Source of the DNA: Larix kaempferi
Taxonomy: Eukaryota > Streptophyta > Pinopsida > Pinales > Pinaceae
Assembly (NCBI GenBank): GCA_027924585.1
Contig: BSBM01000461.1
Location: 6,508,501-6,572,500 of the forward strand
Length of the DNA stretch: 64,000 nt
Direction of reading: 5' to 3'
Shown here: positions 22,216 through 32,775 of the stretch, piece after piece
Numbering within the stretch: the first letter of the stretch is position 1
How the letters are laid out: each line of letters starts with the position of its first letter
Notes under the pieces: model-generated
What the model saw: the letters and a program-made list of their open reading frames with translations, nothing else
What the model was told of the DNA's origin: nothing
The model's database searches: none
Made by a program: the position numbers and the translations under genes

Positions 22216-24131
22216 TTTATTTAAATGACAATCTATGGCCTTGTGTCCAAAATTTTGACAAATATAACATTCTGGTTGATTGTACAAAGACTCAAAAGAA
22301 TTTATATTTCTAGCATAATCTCTTCTTCTTGCTGGAAAATGTGTGGTATGATACTCTTGTTTTCTCATTGACTGTTTATCTTTATGTTGCAGCACTTGAT
22401 TACTGTTAAACATTCTTCGTTGTATGTTTCTAAAGTGAAAAACACAATTCGCAACTCTATGACCAAAATCAGAACAACAATAACAGTATCCATTGAAAAT
22501 TTTTTGATACCTGAATCTTGATTGTCTTCTTGGAATAGATGGCCATGTCATTCTGTTCTTTAATTCTTTTTCATGTCTTCTTGACTACAGACCAGTAGCT
22601 ATATCATCTTTCCACTCATTAGATTAACTTAACTTTTGTCTTTATTTTCTTTAGTTTTGATGAAACTTGCTGACTTTGTATATTCTGACTGATTGTTGTT
22701 CTGAAAGTTAATTACCTTAGTTGTTTCTTTGTTTTCTAACAAACTGCTACTCCCTTCTTCATAACCTAAACCAATCTTGATCAGAGGAGATCTTTTTTTA
22801 TTTAGAATGTTATTTAGTTCTTCTGCTGCTTTAATACTTGACAAGTTTTGATGATAGAGAGATTGAAATTTTTCCAATTCTTTTCTGAATTTTACAACTT
22901 CTTCCTCTAATGCTTCACATCTAATCTTTTTCTGTGATAATTGTTCTTTTAGAACATCATTTATTTTCTTTGTTTCTTCTAGTTCTATCTTTAACAAGCT
23001 ACAGTCTGTACTTGGTTCTTTAGCATTCTTTTCATATTGCACTAACAACTGTTTTTGTTTCCTCTTCTTTAATTTGAGTCTGTCAACTTATTCCAAAGCA
23101 CTAATCAACTCACCTTCCATATCAACAATAGCATCTTCATCATTCATATCGCTTCCATCATCTTCAAGATCTTCTATGGCCATAAGCACAAAATCATTCA
23201 TTTTATCTTCACAAGATGACTCACTGTCTGAAACTTCTAAGAGGTCAACATCATTTGCACATAAACTTTTCTTTTTGTAGTTATTATTTTTATTGTATCT
23301 TTTAAATGTATGTTTCTCTTCATCAATAGAATTCTGACTTTTTTCTTTATAAGGACATTTAGATGCAAAGTGCCCTACCTTACCACAATTGAAACATTTA
23401 AAAGGCAACTTCCCTTTATATTTTCCTGATCCAGTTTTCAGTCTTCTTACAAATTTTGCCTCAATCTCTTTCATTTCAGATTCTATCTATTTGTCTTCTT
23501 TAAAATATGCTTCTCTAACGGTAGCTTTATCTTTACTAATTCGCATTTCATAGGTAGTTAAAGTTCCTAGAACTTGATCAATAGATAAAGTTTTCAGATC
23601 ACTCATTTCTTCTATTGCAGAGACTTTTGGATTGAACTTATCAGGTAGAGATATCAAAATCTTTTGAACTAGAGGAGCTTCTTCAATCTTCTCACCAAGA
23701 CCCTTCATGGCATTCACAAGCTCTTCAACTCTCAAAAAATATTTACTAACAGACTCATCCTCATTCATCTTTAGCTGTTCAAATTTCAGTCTGTAAGTTT
23801 GAAGTTTGGCATATTTTACTTTTTCATTTCCTTCATAGCTACTAATGAGTTTGTCCCACATTTCTTTGGAAAATTCAAGATGCATTACCTTTACAAATTT
23901 AGATTCAGAAAGACCACTCAGAATGGCATTCATTGCCTTTGCATTAAAACTAAATTCTAGCTTATCATCTTTGGAAGCTAGAACAATAGGTTTTGTATAT
24001 CTAGTTTCTACCACTTCCCAAACATCAGCACCTAAAGACATTAGGTATGTTCTCATTCTAACCTTCCAAAAGGCAAAATTTGTTCCATCAAACATAGGAG
24101 CTTTATTGGTTGAACCATCATGACTTGCCAT
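22216..24131 (-). pseudogene. copia gag with zinc knuckles
   Basis: ATG 24131 opens a gag typical of copia (APMFDGTNFAFWKVRMRTYL, UBN2-type). A TAG at 23487-23489 and a TAA at 23088-23090 break the frame without shifting it; the continuing frame has a zinc knuckle (CFNCGKVGHFASKC), then a coiled-coil-like Lys/Glu-rich region (23048-22629). After a frameshift near 22600 two more Cys clusters appear (CYCCSDFGHRVANC and CYICQNFGHKAIDC). Extended gag with several knuckles matches the SIRE lineage. Confidence 0.82.
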
Positions 24132-24169
24132 GTTTAAGCTTGTCAGATCTTCCTTAGACTAAATGGTCT

Positions 24170-24182
24170 GGCTTTGATACCA
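24170..24182 (-). other. primer-binding site, initiator-tRNA-Met type
   Basis: On the minus strand TGGTATCAAAGCC follows two bases after the LTR end. The plant initiator-Met tRNA site is TGGTATCAGAGCC, so one base differs. It fixes the LTR boundary and the transcription direction of the element. Confidence 0.85.
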
Positions 24183-24184
24183 AT

Positions 24185-25687
24185 TGTTGAAAGTATCAAT
24201 TAACTGAGAGGGGGGGGGTGAATTAGTTAATTAATAATCTTAAACAATAATTAAAAATCCTTTGTTTGATATCGTATAGCAGTCAAGGTGTTATCAGAAC
24301 CTTTACATTCATTCTTTTCACATTAGAAAGTTCATTGCAGTAGATTTAATATATAGGCACAGTGTAATCATTCAATCACACAAATATACACATAGACACA
24401 GATTTTTCATGAGGAAACCCATAAAGGGAAAAAACCTCTTCTTCTTAGGATGTTAGGAAAGCTTTAACTTCTGTACATCATTTTTATCTTTGAGCTTCTA
24501 CTCAAATGAGGCTACAACCTTCGAATTACAAGCACCCACTTGTAAAAGAGCACCAACTCTTCTTCTTCAGCACCCACTGAAATATGAGGACAACAATCCT
24601 CCCTAGCACCTCCCTTCCACCCTAGCAAGAATTTTTCAGTCGATTATGTCACACTGGTTGAGATAAATCAATACATACTCTTTTAATTTTTATTTTTTGT
24701 TCTGTGTTGCTACAGCTTGGGTTTCTGGGCATTCTATTTTTCATTAAATCGAGCCACACATTTTTCTTCTAAATTGTTAAGAATTTTCCAGTCAATCATA
24801 TCACACTGATTCAAATATATCTGTACATACCCTTTTCATTTTTTATGTTCTGTGCTGCTACAGCTTGAGTATCTAGGCATTTTGTTCTTCATTAGATCGA
24901 GCCATACATTTCTGTTCTGAAATGTTTTCTTTGAATCACAGCTTCATCAGCAACCACTCCTCTTCATCCTCTCAAATCTCACATTAATTTTGTTCTCATC
25001 AATTGTTTTTTATAGATGTTGAAGTTATATGCCTTGGCCTCTTCAGATATACCAATTCTAAAAACTGAAACTATCTCTTTAACTTCCAGAATTTACACGT
25101 TGTAACTAACATTTTAACTGTCTCTTTGAATTCCAGAGTTTACACGATGTAACTGACTAATTAAAAATATGTTTGTGAGTCGTAGCTTGCTTGAGTCACG
25201 GCTGTTTGAGTCATAGCTATTTCAACCAATTGCTAATTTGTAAAAAACCGACCGCAATAGTAAATCTGAGAATTACATGTTCAGAGAACCACTTGTATAG
25301 CTCAAATCGTAGCTTTGTTTGGTAAGTTCCTCGCGAGTCAGGTAAATGAGAAAATTGTGCACAAAACCCAGGTCCCATATTTTTGAGATACGTCTCCCGT
25401 TGTCCGCAAATCGAAACGTGAATCACTGTGTTCTTATCTAAGTCACGGTCGTCTGAGTCTCAGCCGTCTAAGTTACGGCTGTCTGAGTTGCAGCCGTCAG
25501 AGTCACAGCTTGTCTGAGTCACAGCTATCTGAGTTATAGCTTACATGAGTTGCTGAGTCACAACTTGTCTGAGTCACAGCTGTCTGAGTTATAGCTTGTC
25601 TGAGTTGCTAAGTCACAGCTTGTCTGAGTCACAGCTGTCTGAGTTATAGCTTGTCTGAGTTGCTGAGTCACAACTTGTCTAACAACA
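24185..25687 (-). repeat. copia 5' LTR, about 1.5 kb
   Basis: Bounded by TGTTG at 24185 and CAACA at 25683-25687, a 5-bp inverted match consistent with LTR termini. Internal structure is unusual: a tandem duplication of about 140-150 bp (24637-24770 and 24787-24917, each with GCTACAGCTTG and ATCGAGCCA), then a minisatellite of GAGTCACAGCTGTCTGAGTT-like units at 25436-25680. The outer target-site duplication cannot be tested because the other end is lost. Confidence 0.75.
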
Positions 25688-25756
25688 TTCTTTTCTTGTA
25701 TTTAAAAACTCAGTCGTTGCTTTCCAACCATCAATGACAACTGAATCAAAGTGCCA

Positions 25757-26330
25757 ATAGAGGTCCACCAAAAGGCCGCGCTAGTAGACTCTTCCCTTTT
25801 GATATCCCAGTAGCCTTAGTTGAGGAATCATAATGGAAACCTTCCATTTTGACAGGTGGATTGGATTTAAAATTCCAACCTACGTCGATGGACCTTTGGT
25901 TCCAGTATGGACCTCCGATTGCTAGATGTCCACCAAAAGGTCGCATTAGTAGACTCTTCCCTTTTGATATCCTGGTAGCCTCAGTCGGGGAATCATAATG
26001 GAAACGTTCAATTTTGTCAGGTGGATTGGATTTGAAACTCCAACCTATGCCGACGGACCTTTGGTTCCGGTATGGACCTCCGATCGCTGGAGGTCCACCA
26101 AAAGGCCGTGTCAGTAGACTCTTCCCTTTTGATATCTCAGTAACCTCAGTCGAGGAATCATAATGGAAACCTTCAATTTTTCCAGGTGGATTGGATTTGA
26201 AATTCCAACCTACGTCGACGGACCTTTGGTTCCGGTATGGACCTCCGATCACTGGAGGTCCACCAAAAGGTCATGTCAGTAGACTCTTCCCTTCTGATAT
26301 CTCGGTAGCCTCAATCGGGGAATCCCATTG
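25757..26330 (-). repeat. 165-bp tandem repeat, open as a 55-residue repeat
   Basis: The landmark GTCCACC recurs at 25763, 25928, 26093 and 26258, exactly 165 bp apart each time, giving 3.5 copies. 165 is divisible by three, and the minus strand stays open across the copies (25746-26252), reading a repeat with GGPYRNQRS, GW(N/S)FKSNPP and ISKGKSLL. Copies differ by point changes without indels or stops. No flanking protein domain is recognised, so coding function is uncertain. Confidence 0.7.
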
Positions 26331-26353
26331 GGAAATTGGGGAATTGAAGGGAT

Positions 26354-26569
26354 TCAATCCCAGGTGCCCTTCAGTGGGTCATACAGAGTTAGCACATAAA
26401 TGGGGGCGCTTTGCCACTTATCCTTATCTGAATACACTTGACGAAAAGCTTGGATCAAACGTATTAATTGCTCGCTAGTCTCGGAGATCTTTTTGTCTTC
26501 ATAGAACCAGGGGCTACTCAGCGTAGGGTCGCAGCTTCTGCACACAACACACAACTTTGACATTATCAT
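26354..26569 (-). CDS. short protein-like ORF, family unknown
   Basis: A 71-codon minus-strand frame reads like genuine protein (CVVCRSCDPTLSSPWFYEDK, then ISETSEQLIRLIQAFRQVY, SAPIYVLTLYDPLKGTW), with CxxCxxC and an amphipathic helix. It ends by TGA just upstream of the 165-bp repeat array, which lies downstream on the same strand. I do not recognise the family. It may be one exon of a decayed gene. Confidence 0.3.
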   Translation of the reverse strand: MIMSKLCVVCRSCDPTLSSPWFYEDKKISETSEQLIRLIQAFRQVYSDKDKWQSAPIYVLTLYDPLKGTWD

Positions 26570-27874
26570 GTGACTTGTAAGTCACTCTGAGCAGGCACTC
26601 TCGACCAATTTTGTCAAGAATATTAAGGATAATATCCATTTATGTCACTTCAAATTCTCAAATTGCTCAAATTAAACAAAAAGCAGTGGATAATTAAATG
26701 ACAGAGACAAGAAAGTGTTTAGCTATTGCTAAAAACAAATAAAAGCTAGACCAATCAATATAGAGGGAAAGAAATGAACAAAGGGAAATGAAAAAATATT
26801 TTATACTCTTTAATATTTCTTTTTTCTTTTTTATTGTGTTGGTGTATATATATTTTTAATATTTATTTTTTATTCTGTTCGTTTATATATATTATTTACT
26901 TTTCTCATATTTATTTAGCCAAAAACCAATATTTATATTTGCATTAATTACGCCGAAGGCATTTCACCAATGAGAAGCATGACCATCCACGTCTGCTAGA
27001 TTCCTTGTTTATGGAGCGAATGGAATCCCACCACATGTTTTCTGCTTTGGCCCTCCAGATTTATAACTGCTATGGCTTCTCCGTGCATGTTTTTTTTTCG
27101 CTGCACTCCTCCACGCCCAAGACTTGACAGTAGACTATCTAATTCATGCTAGTACATTGACGTGATCCTGGTACATTAGCCAGTCTTTTGTGTACGGTGA
27201 TTGCAAGAAAAAAAAGGAGTGCCAACTATTGTTGTCGATCCATTATTGTCATGAATCTTCCAGCCAAAGGAGGAGAGTTGACTGTCTAAAACAAGCTGAC
27301 CAAGTTTGAAGACCATGCCGATTATATCCGACCATGCTGACCCATCTACAGAAGTTATGCACTGTTTGCTGATGTAAAGAACTTTTATGCAGTTGCTTAC
27401 TCGTCCGTCAGAGGCTTAATATTTCCTAGGCATAATCCTGTCGATTGCTCTTATAAACTAGGCATAATGATACAAATTTCCTATACGGCTTGTTAAAAAA
27501 TAGTCAAAATAACTACATGTTTGGAAAGCCTACAACTATAGTCTTATGAATTTCCGCTGACTTTACCGACATATACACTTCGTGTTCAAATAAAGAAACT
27601 CTTTGCCCATATCATGACATAGTACTTTAAACTTTTTTATATCAGTAAATTGACAGAGTAGTTCGAATTTGTTGTTAATATTTCATATTCTGAGTTGTTG
27701 ATATTACACAATCTGAAATCTGAGTGTAACAGGGATAGTTGAATACATTGAATCTACTATCTACTTATACAATAAAAATTTTGAATAATGAAAATTTAAA
27801 ATTTTACCAAAAATTAAATTACTAGACTTATGGCTTACATTAAAAAAAATAGTGGCAAAATATTATCAAATGGA
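26570..27874. other. intergenic, nothing recognised
   Basis: AT-rich, including T-rich runs around 26800-26950 and a slightly GC-richer part (26950-27300). No ORF with family resemblance, no repeat of note. Confidence 0.5.
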
Positions 27875-28345
27875 TTAAGCTAAACTATAGAGGAAATGCA
27901 TTTTTTTTGTGGAATATGGCAACGTGATTTTTGCTAGGAGACTATTCCCACCAATCCATAACTCCAGGAGAGATGTGCACTTGCGCAGAGCAGTTAGAAT
28001 AGTTCCATTAAGACCATTCTCAGACAAAATGACATGTTCGAAATCGACAAGATGACCGACCTCTGTTGGTATGGTACCCATCAATAGTTGTCTATATGAA
28101 AGGTCGATCCATCGAAGACGTGCGCATTTGCACAGCGCTTTAGGAATCGATCCTCCCAGGATATAGTTATAGCTGAGGTCAAGAACTCTCACTGCTTTAA
28201 GCTGCCCGTATATTGATGGAATTCGTCCATTGAAATAATTACCAGAAAGATTCAACGTATGCAATAAGGAAAGGTTGCTCAAATAGGGGAAAGAGTACCT
28301 CCCAATTGTAATTTAGGTTTGACAGGAAGCTGAAAATGTCTCCAT
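27875..28345 (-). pseudogene. fragment of an LRR receptor ectodomain
   Basis: The minus strand reads about five plant extracellular leucine-rich repeats with the LxxLxLxxNxLxGxIP pattern (LHTLNLSGNYFNGRIP, VRVLDLSYNYILGGSIP, LRWIDLSYRQLLMGTIP, FEHVILSENGLNGTI). The start is not a Met codon. Just upstream the expected LQLGGTLSP continues in another frame after a one-base loss near 28288. No signal peptide, transmembrane segment or kinase domain is present, so this is a broken piece of a receptor-like kinase or protein gene. Confidence 0.75.
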
Positions 28346-30304
28346 AGCTTGTCGAGGTTCGACAAGAAGAGGACGCTAACTTGCCATGCAATTTTTTTTT
28401 AAACACGTCGACCTTTTGTTGCTTACTTCGACCTTGGTTTCGGTGACATTACCAAGGGCTACACCATCAGTTGAAGTTTATTGTCTCGATAGACTATGTG
28501 TGCCGTGTCAAAGCACTAGTTAGACACTTGCAACCTTTTTTTTACGTAGTTGTTGATTGCAGTTTCAAAAGTTTGTCGGGTTGACAGTCGACTGGAAATG
28601 CTCAATCGACTGGGTGCAGTTGACAAGCACTTAGTCTGACAAGAAGCAATCAGTCAATAGGATGTAGTTGGCCATCGAGTTTTAAAGCAATTAGAAGATA
28701 TTGGGCCTGCTATTGTCAAACATGTTATAATAATGCTCAATGAATGCCTTGGCAACCTCGTCTAAATACCGCTCCATAGTATTGTCCAGAATTGTATAGC
28801 ATGTACTGGCCACCACAATATTTTCTTGACACTAAATTAGTTGACACAATATTTTCACTTCCTATAAGGTGAATCCGGGTCGACATGTTTAAGGTTAGGG
28901 TTAGTTTAATGGACACTTCCAATATGTTGTTTAAAGTTGTTTTTACAAAATCACATCGCGGTAATGAAGCATTTTCAGACTATTTGCAGGTAACTTTAGT
29001 TCATGAAATTTATGTTTATGTTAATAATTTCTCCCGAATAGTCGGCTTCCGATTGGTCATGGTCTGACCACCCCCTTTCTGTTGACCCTTCGACAGATTT
29101 TGCTACTTTCGATTTCCTGACCACTTCCTTTTAGTCGAATTAAATCCGACCAGTCCATTCGACTAAAGTTTATCGACAACCCCATTGTCGACCTCATCAA
29201 CTCTCGCTGGAATAAATAAGATGAAATGGTGAATTGGTCAAAAGCATTGTTCTAATGCTGATCAAACAGTTAGACAATGTTGAGTTTAATTTTAGAAAGC
29301 ATGTGTAACATCAAGCTACCTGCAACTTCACTTTAAATAAAGTCTCAATAAAGCGTAGTCTAAGATGTCCATTTTCTACTAAATCTCGGAAACAACGAGG
29401 AGAAAATTTGGTTGGTTTTCCCAAGACTGTCGGTTGCTCACTGCTAGATGACTCTCGACCTTATCCATCGATCAAAGCTTTTTCAGAAATGTCCACTCGA
29501 CCAGGTACTTCACTGACTATTATCCACATCTTGGTCGGTAACGTGATCGACTGATTAAGCATTATCGACCAGCTAGTTCACATCTTATGTCAGGTAATGT
29601 CCAAATATACCTTGACTTCACGCCGACTGCTTGATGACCATTTAGTGGATGGTTTTGGATATTTACTATCCAAATTGAGTTCGACCAAATGTGTAGCTCA
29701 TCTTATATCTCATTATGCTAATTCGATTCTTGATAATGTCAAACTCTTCACTCGACCAGGTAATGTCAACACTGACTTCTGCAGTCTATTCGTCGAACAG
29801 AACAGTAAGTCATGTGCGAATTATAATCCATTCGATGATAATTCTAGTTCTCCATGAATTTCAAACTAAAACTCAGGCAAAACTACAAATATTTGAAAAA
29901 TAAATTAGGTTAGTGCGCAGCTCTGATGAACAAGTATTTAGTTTATATAGACATAAAGCAAATAAATTTTAATTATAAATCCATACTTCAAATATTTAGT
30001 GAATATTGTCAACAACTCGCAATTAATAGAGTAAATTTTGCTCGTGGAGTGATTATACTTCTGTCAATGGTTCCAATCGCCCATCGGAGCTTCCGTTTAG
30101 TATAACTGATCTAGCATGCCGAGAATTGACAAAATCACGTCGTGGTAATGAAGCATTTTCAGACTATTTGCAGCTAACGTTAGTTCGAGAAATTTCAAAC
30201 TCAAACTCAAGCAAAACTACAAATATTTCAAAAAGAAATTAGGTTAGTGTGCAACTCTGATGAACAAGTATTTAGTTTATATAGACATAATAAGGCTTCC
30301 GACA
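28346..30304. repeat. diverged TCGAC-rich repeat zone, left part
   Basis: No gene. TCGAC and GTCGAC words are far commoner than expected for AT-rich DNA (for example 28398, 28862, 29075, 29140, 29190, 29487, 29537, 29690, 29752). Contains copy 1 (28945-29080) and copy 2 (30129-30205) of a dispersed repeat carrying GGTAATGAAGCATTTTCAGA, and a 100-bp direct repeat at 29856-29956 and 30189-30290 (ATTTCAAACT...TATATAGACATAA). It reads as the remains of several copies of one element. Confidence 0.5.
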
Positions 30305-30959
30305 CTGGAAGCCTTATGACCGTGCAGGAGATTCTAGCTGTTTCATTTCGTTGGCTCATGGCACACCTACTGAATTTTTAGTTGCCTACTACATGCTAAA
30401 ATCACCTCTGGAGCTTGCCAGGAAAAACACCCCTTTAGAGAATGCAATTATGGAATTCAGCATTGCTTATTTCTTAGTCGACTCGATGCATTACCTGGTT
30501 TTCTTTCCCGATGATTTTGTCTTCATAGAACATCATATGGCTACATTTTTTGCAATGGCATCCTGTCTCTACTATGTTGGTCACAGGGGTTTAAGTATTA
30601 TGTCTCTCCTCTTTTTGGCAGAAATTACCAGTGCCTATCAAAATGCCTGGACTCTTGCTTGAATTGCTAGGCTAGAATCCTCACAGGTTGCCCTGATTTA
30701 TTAAATTTTGTCTCCCTTGTTTTATTCATTCTATACCCTTATTCGAGGATTTGTTTCCCCCATTCTTATCTATAACCTAGCTCAGTTCTACATTGATGGA
30801 AAAGTCGATGATGTCATTCCAAGGTGGTTGGCATGTTGTTGGATCGCCATAGTGGCTATGGAAATACTTGAAAGTATGGCATGGATTCGTAATCTACGGA
30901 TTGAGTTATTCAGATACAATGCTCAGACATGGTCAGATAAGTGTATCAAGACGATGTGA
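30305..30959 (+). pseudogene. TLC-domain protein retropseudogene (At5g14285-like)
   Basis: One frame runs from WKPYDRAGD (about 30306) to TGA 30957-30959 without introns or frameshifts. It reads a multi-pass TLC (TRAM-LAG1-CLN8) domain: FISLAHGTP, FLVDSMHYLVFFPDDF, EHHMATFFAMASCLYYVGHR, LFLAEITSAYQNAWTLA, then FYSFYTLIRGFV and WLACCWIAIVAMEILESMAW. Two in-frame stops break it: TGA 30660-30662 (CGA to TGA would explain it) and TAA 30702-30704. The N-terminal helix or helices are missing. Lack of introns plus stops indicates a processed copy. TLC proteins act in ER or organelle membranes, often in lipid metabolism or sensing; the exact role of this subfamily is not shown here. Confidence 0.75.
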
Positions 30960-32084
30960 AATCAACATCAGGTGAGACAGCCCCGCATTGTAGGAATTCT
31001 GTCATCTTCCCACCAATGAGGGATGTTTACACTGAGTGACATCTACCATGTTCTATTTTAATTTTTGGGCACCTAAGGAAGGAATAAGCAATTTCTGGGT
31101 GGCTATTCCTTTTCTCCTCACTAAGGATCTCTTCTTATTCTGTAAGTAATTTCCTGTAATGTAATCATTCTTATCTCTACCGAGGTCACAAAATGGTCTA
31201 GGAGACCTATGAAATGGTCTTTATGAGATCTGTGAATAATGGAAAAAGTTTTAGAAGTGCAAAGTGATGATATGAAATTGCAAATAATGTTCGCCTCTTT
31301 AAATGGCTTGTTCTTTCCCCATTATGTTTTTATAATGGTCTATCAGATCTATGAATACTGGAAAAAAATTTAAAAGTGCAAAGTGATGATATGAAATTGT
31401 AAATATTGTTCGTCTCTTTAAATGGCATGTTTTTTCCTCATTCAGTTTTTATCAAGTACTATTTTAGTGTTATTTTAAATTTTCATTCATTGTGATAGAG
31501 AAGGCTTCTGGCAATTTCTTATCTAGTGTATTTCTATACCTCCTTTTTGAACTTGAGGCTTCATTCTAGGAACTGCTCTGAGCTACACATTCTTGTATTT
31601 ACAAACCCAGATAACGTAGAGTTGGAATATTCAAGTATTAGTTCTTACTCAAGTAATCTGTTGAGAATGAATGAGTTCTATTTCTTGAAATTGCGAAATC
31701 TTCTCTAATTGAAAGAATCCAATGGAGGAATCAAAACATTTATTAACTTTAGATGATTGTTGGAGGAATCAACTTATTTCAATCTTAGACAATTGTTAGA
31801 AATCAATTTTAATTTACTGGCTTGGATTGGGTAGAAAAGACATTACATACTATTGTTCATTTCCAATCCATGGAAGGGGATGTTATACTTTTTTTTATTG
31901 GCATATCTTAATCATGAAGAATTTTTTGTGAAATCTTAAGATGTCTGGTTCTTCTGCAATGTGCATTGAACGTGGAATTCTCCATCCTCCATTTTCTCTT
32001 TATTTAGTGAGTTGCTAGGATCTCCTCGTTATCTTGCTACCTGGAATTATTCAATATGCATAAAAATATGTGGATTGTCTCCGT
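30960..32084. other. 3' flank of the TLC pseudogene, with tandem duplication
   Basis: May begin with retained 3' UTR. A unit of about 119 bp is duplicated at about 31210-31330 and 31335-31450; the shared core is AAGTGCAAAGTGATGATATG at 31255 and 31374. No gene recognised. Confidence 0.55.
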
Positions 32085-32420
32085 ACAAGTCTCCATTTTT
32101 TGTCCAAACTATGCCAAAGTTTGGATATCGACCATATTGACCATAATTCACTCGACTGATTTAGTATCGACCACAAATTTTATATGTCAACCAAAATTTG
32201 TCATCCACCATAATTCACATTTGGTCAATGACCAGGATTCACAAATTTTATATCGACCATAATTCACCTAATGTCGACTGGTTAGGGTGAATCCACATGT
32301 CGACCAGGATTCACAAATTTTATATCAACCACAAATATTAAACTAACCCTAAAAATTTATATTGACCAGGTCACCGTCGACCTGGAAGTTACATTGGCCA
32401 ATTTTTTAAGCTTTTATCTT
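32085..32420. repeat. dense TCGACC / ATTCAC motif cluster
   Basis: Repeated phrases such as ATCGACCATAATTCAC, GTCGACCAGGATTCACAAAT and TTTTATATCGACCA alternate in both orders within 300 bp. A similar phrase (GGTGAATCCGGGTCGACATG) at 28869 links it to the left part of the zone. Probably part of an old element with many short internal repeats. Confidence 0.5.
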
Positions 32421-32654
32421 AAATTAAAATGGGTTTTACTACATGAAACTGAACTTTAACCCATTGTAAAATAGATCATGACCTATAGGATGAATATACT
32501 TCAACTTATGCTGAAGAATCCTACCTATGAATAGTTAATAAACAAATCCGATTGAAAAGCGTTGCCGACAGAAAACTAAGATTAGATTCCGCTAGACACA
32601 TCGATTGTGTATTTCCAGCCAGGTCACAAGTATTGGTTATAGATGTGAAGGTGG

Positions 32655-32775
32655 TCTCCAAATTACCAAAGAGATCGAGAAGTCCTGGGTGAAATCTTTC
32701 GAGGATGGGATTGACACTAACCCTTGCAAATGGCCCGGTGTGAAGTGCAATGATCCCCGTCATGGTATAAGGATA
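32655..32775 (+). pseudogene. LRR receptor N-terminal (LRRNT_2-like) fragment
   Basis: A plus-strand frame reads SWVKSFEDGIDTNPCKWPGV followed by KCNDPRHGIR, matching the cap that precedes plant extracellular leucine-rich repeats (W.SF, NPC.W.GV.C). It continues into unrelated sequence, so only the cap survives. It lies 4.3 kb from, and opposite in strand to, the LRR fragment at 27875-28345; the two could be parts of one gene separated by inversion. Confidence 0.5.

Larger units (their letters stand above)
19219..25687 (-). mobile_element. SIRE-like Ty1/copia retrotransposon, 3'-truncated
   Basis: On the minus strand in order: 5' LTR (24185-25687), primer-binding site, gag with zinc knuckles, protease, integrase, reverse transcriptase and RNase H. 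The order PR-IN-RT-RH defines Ty1/copia. The LTR edge contains AACTGAGAGGGGGGGGTGAA, a word I associate with SIRE/Maximus-lineage LTRs, and the long gag with an extra coiled-coil and zinc-knuckle region fits that lineage. The body ends within RNase H near 19219 and no 3' LTR follows, so the element is truncated and immobile. Confidence 0.88.

Noticed and set aside
25430-25690. Regular repeats as a CRISPR array
   Set aside because: Units vary, there are no unique spacers, and the context is a plant LTR.
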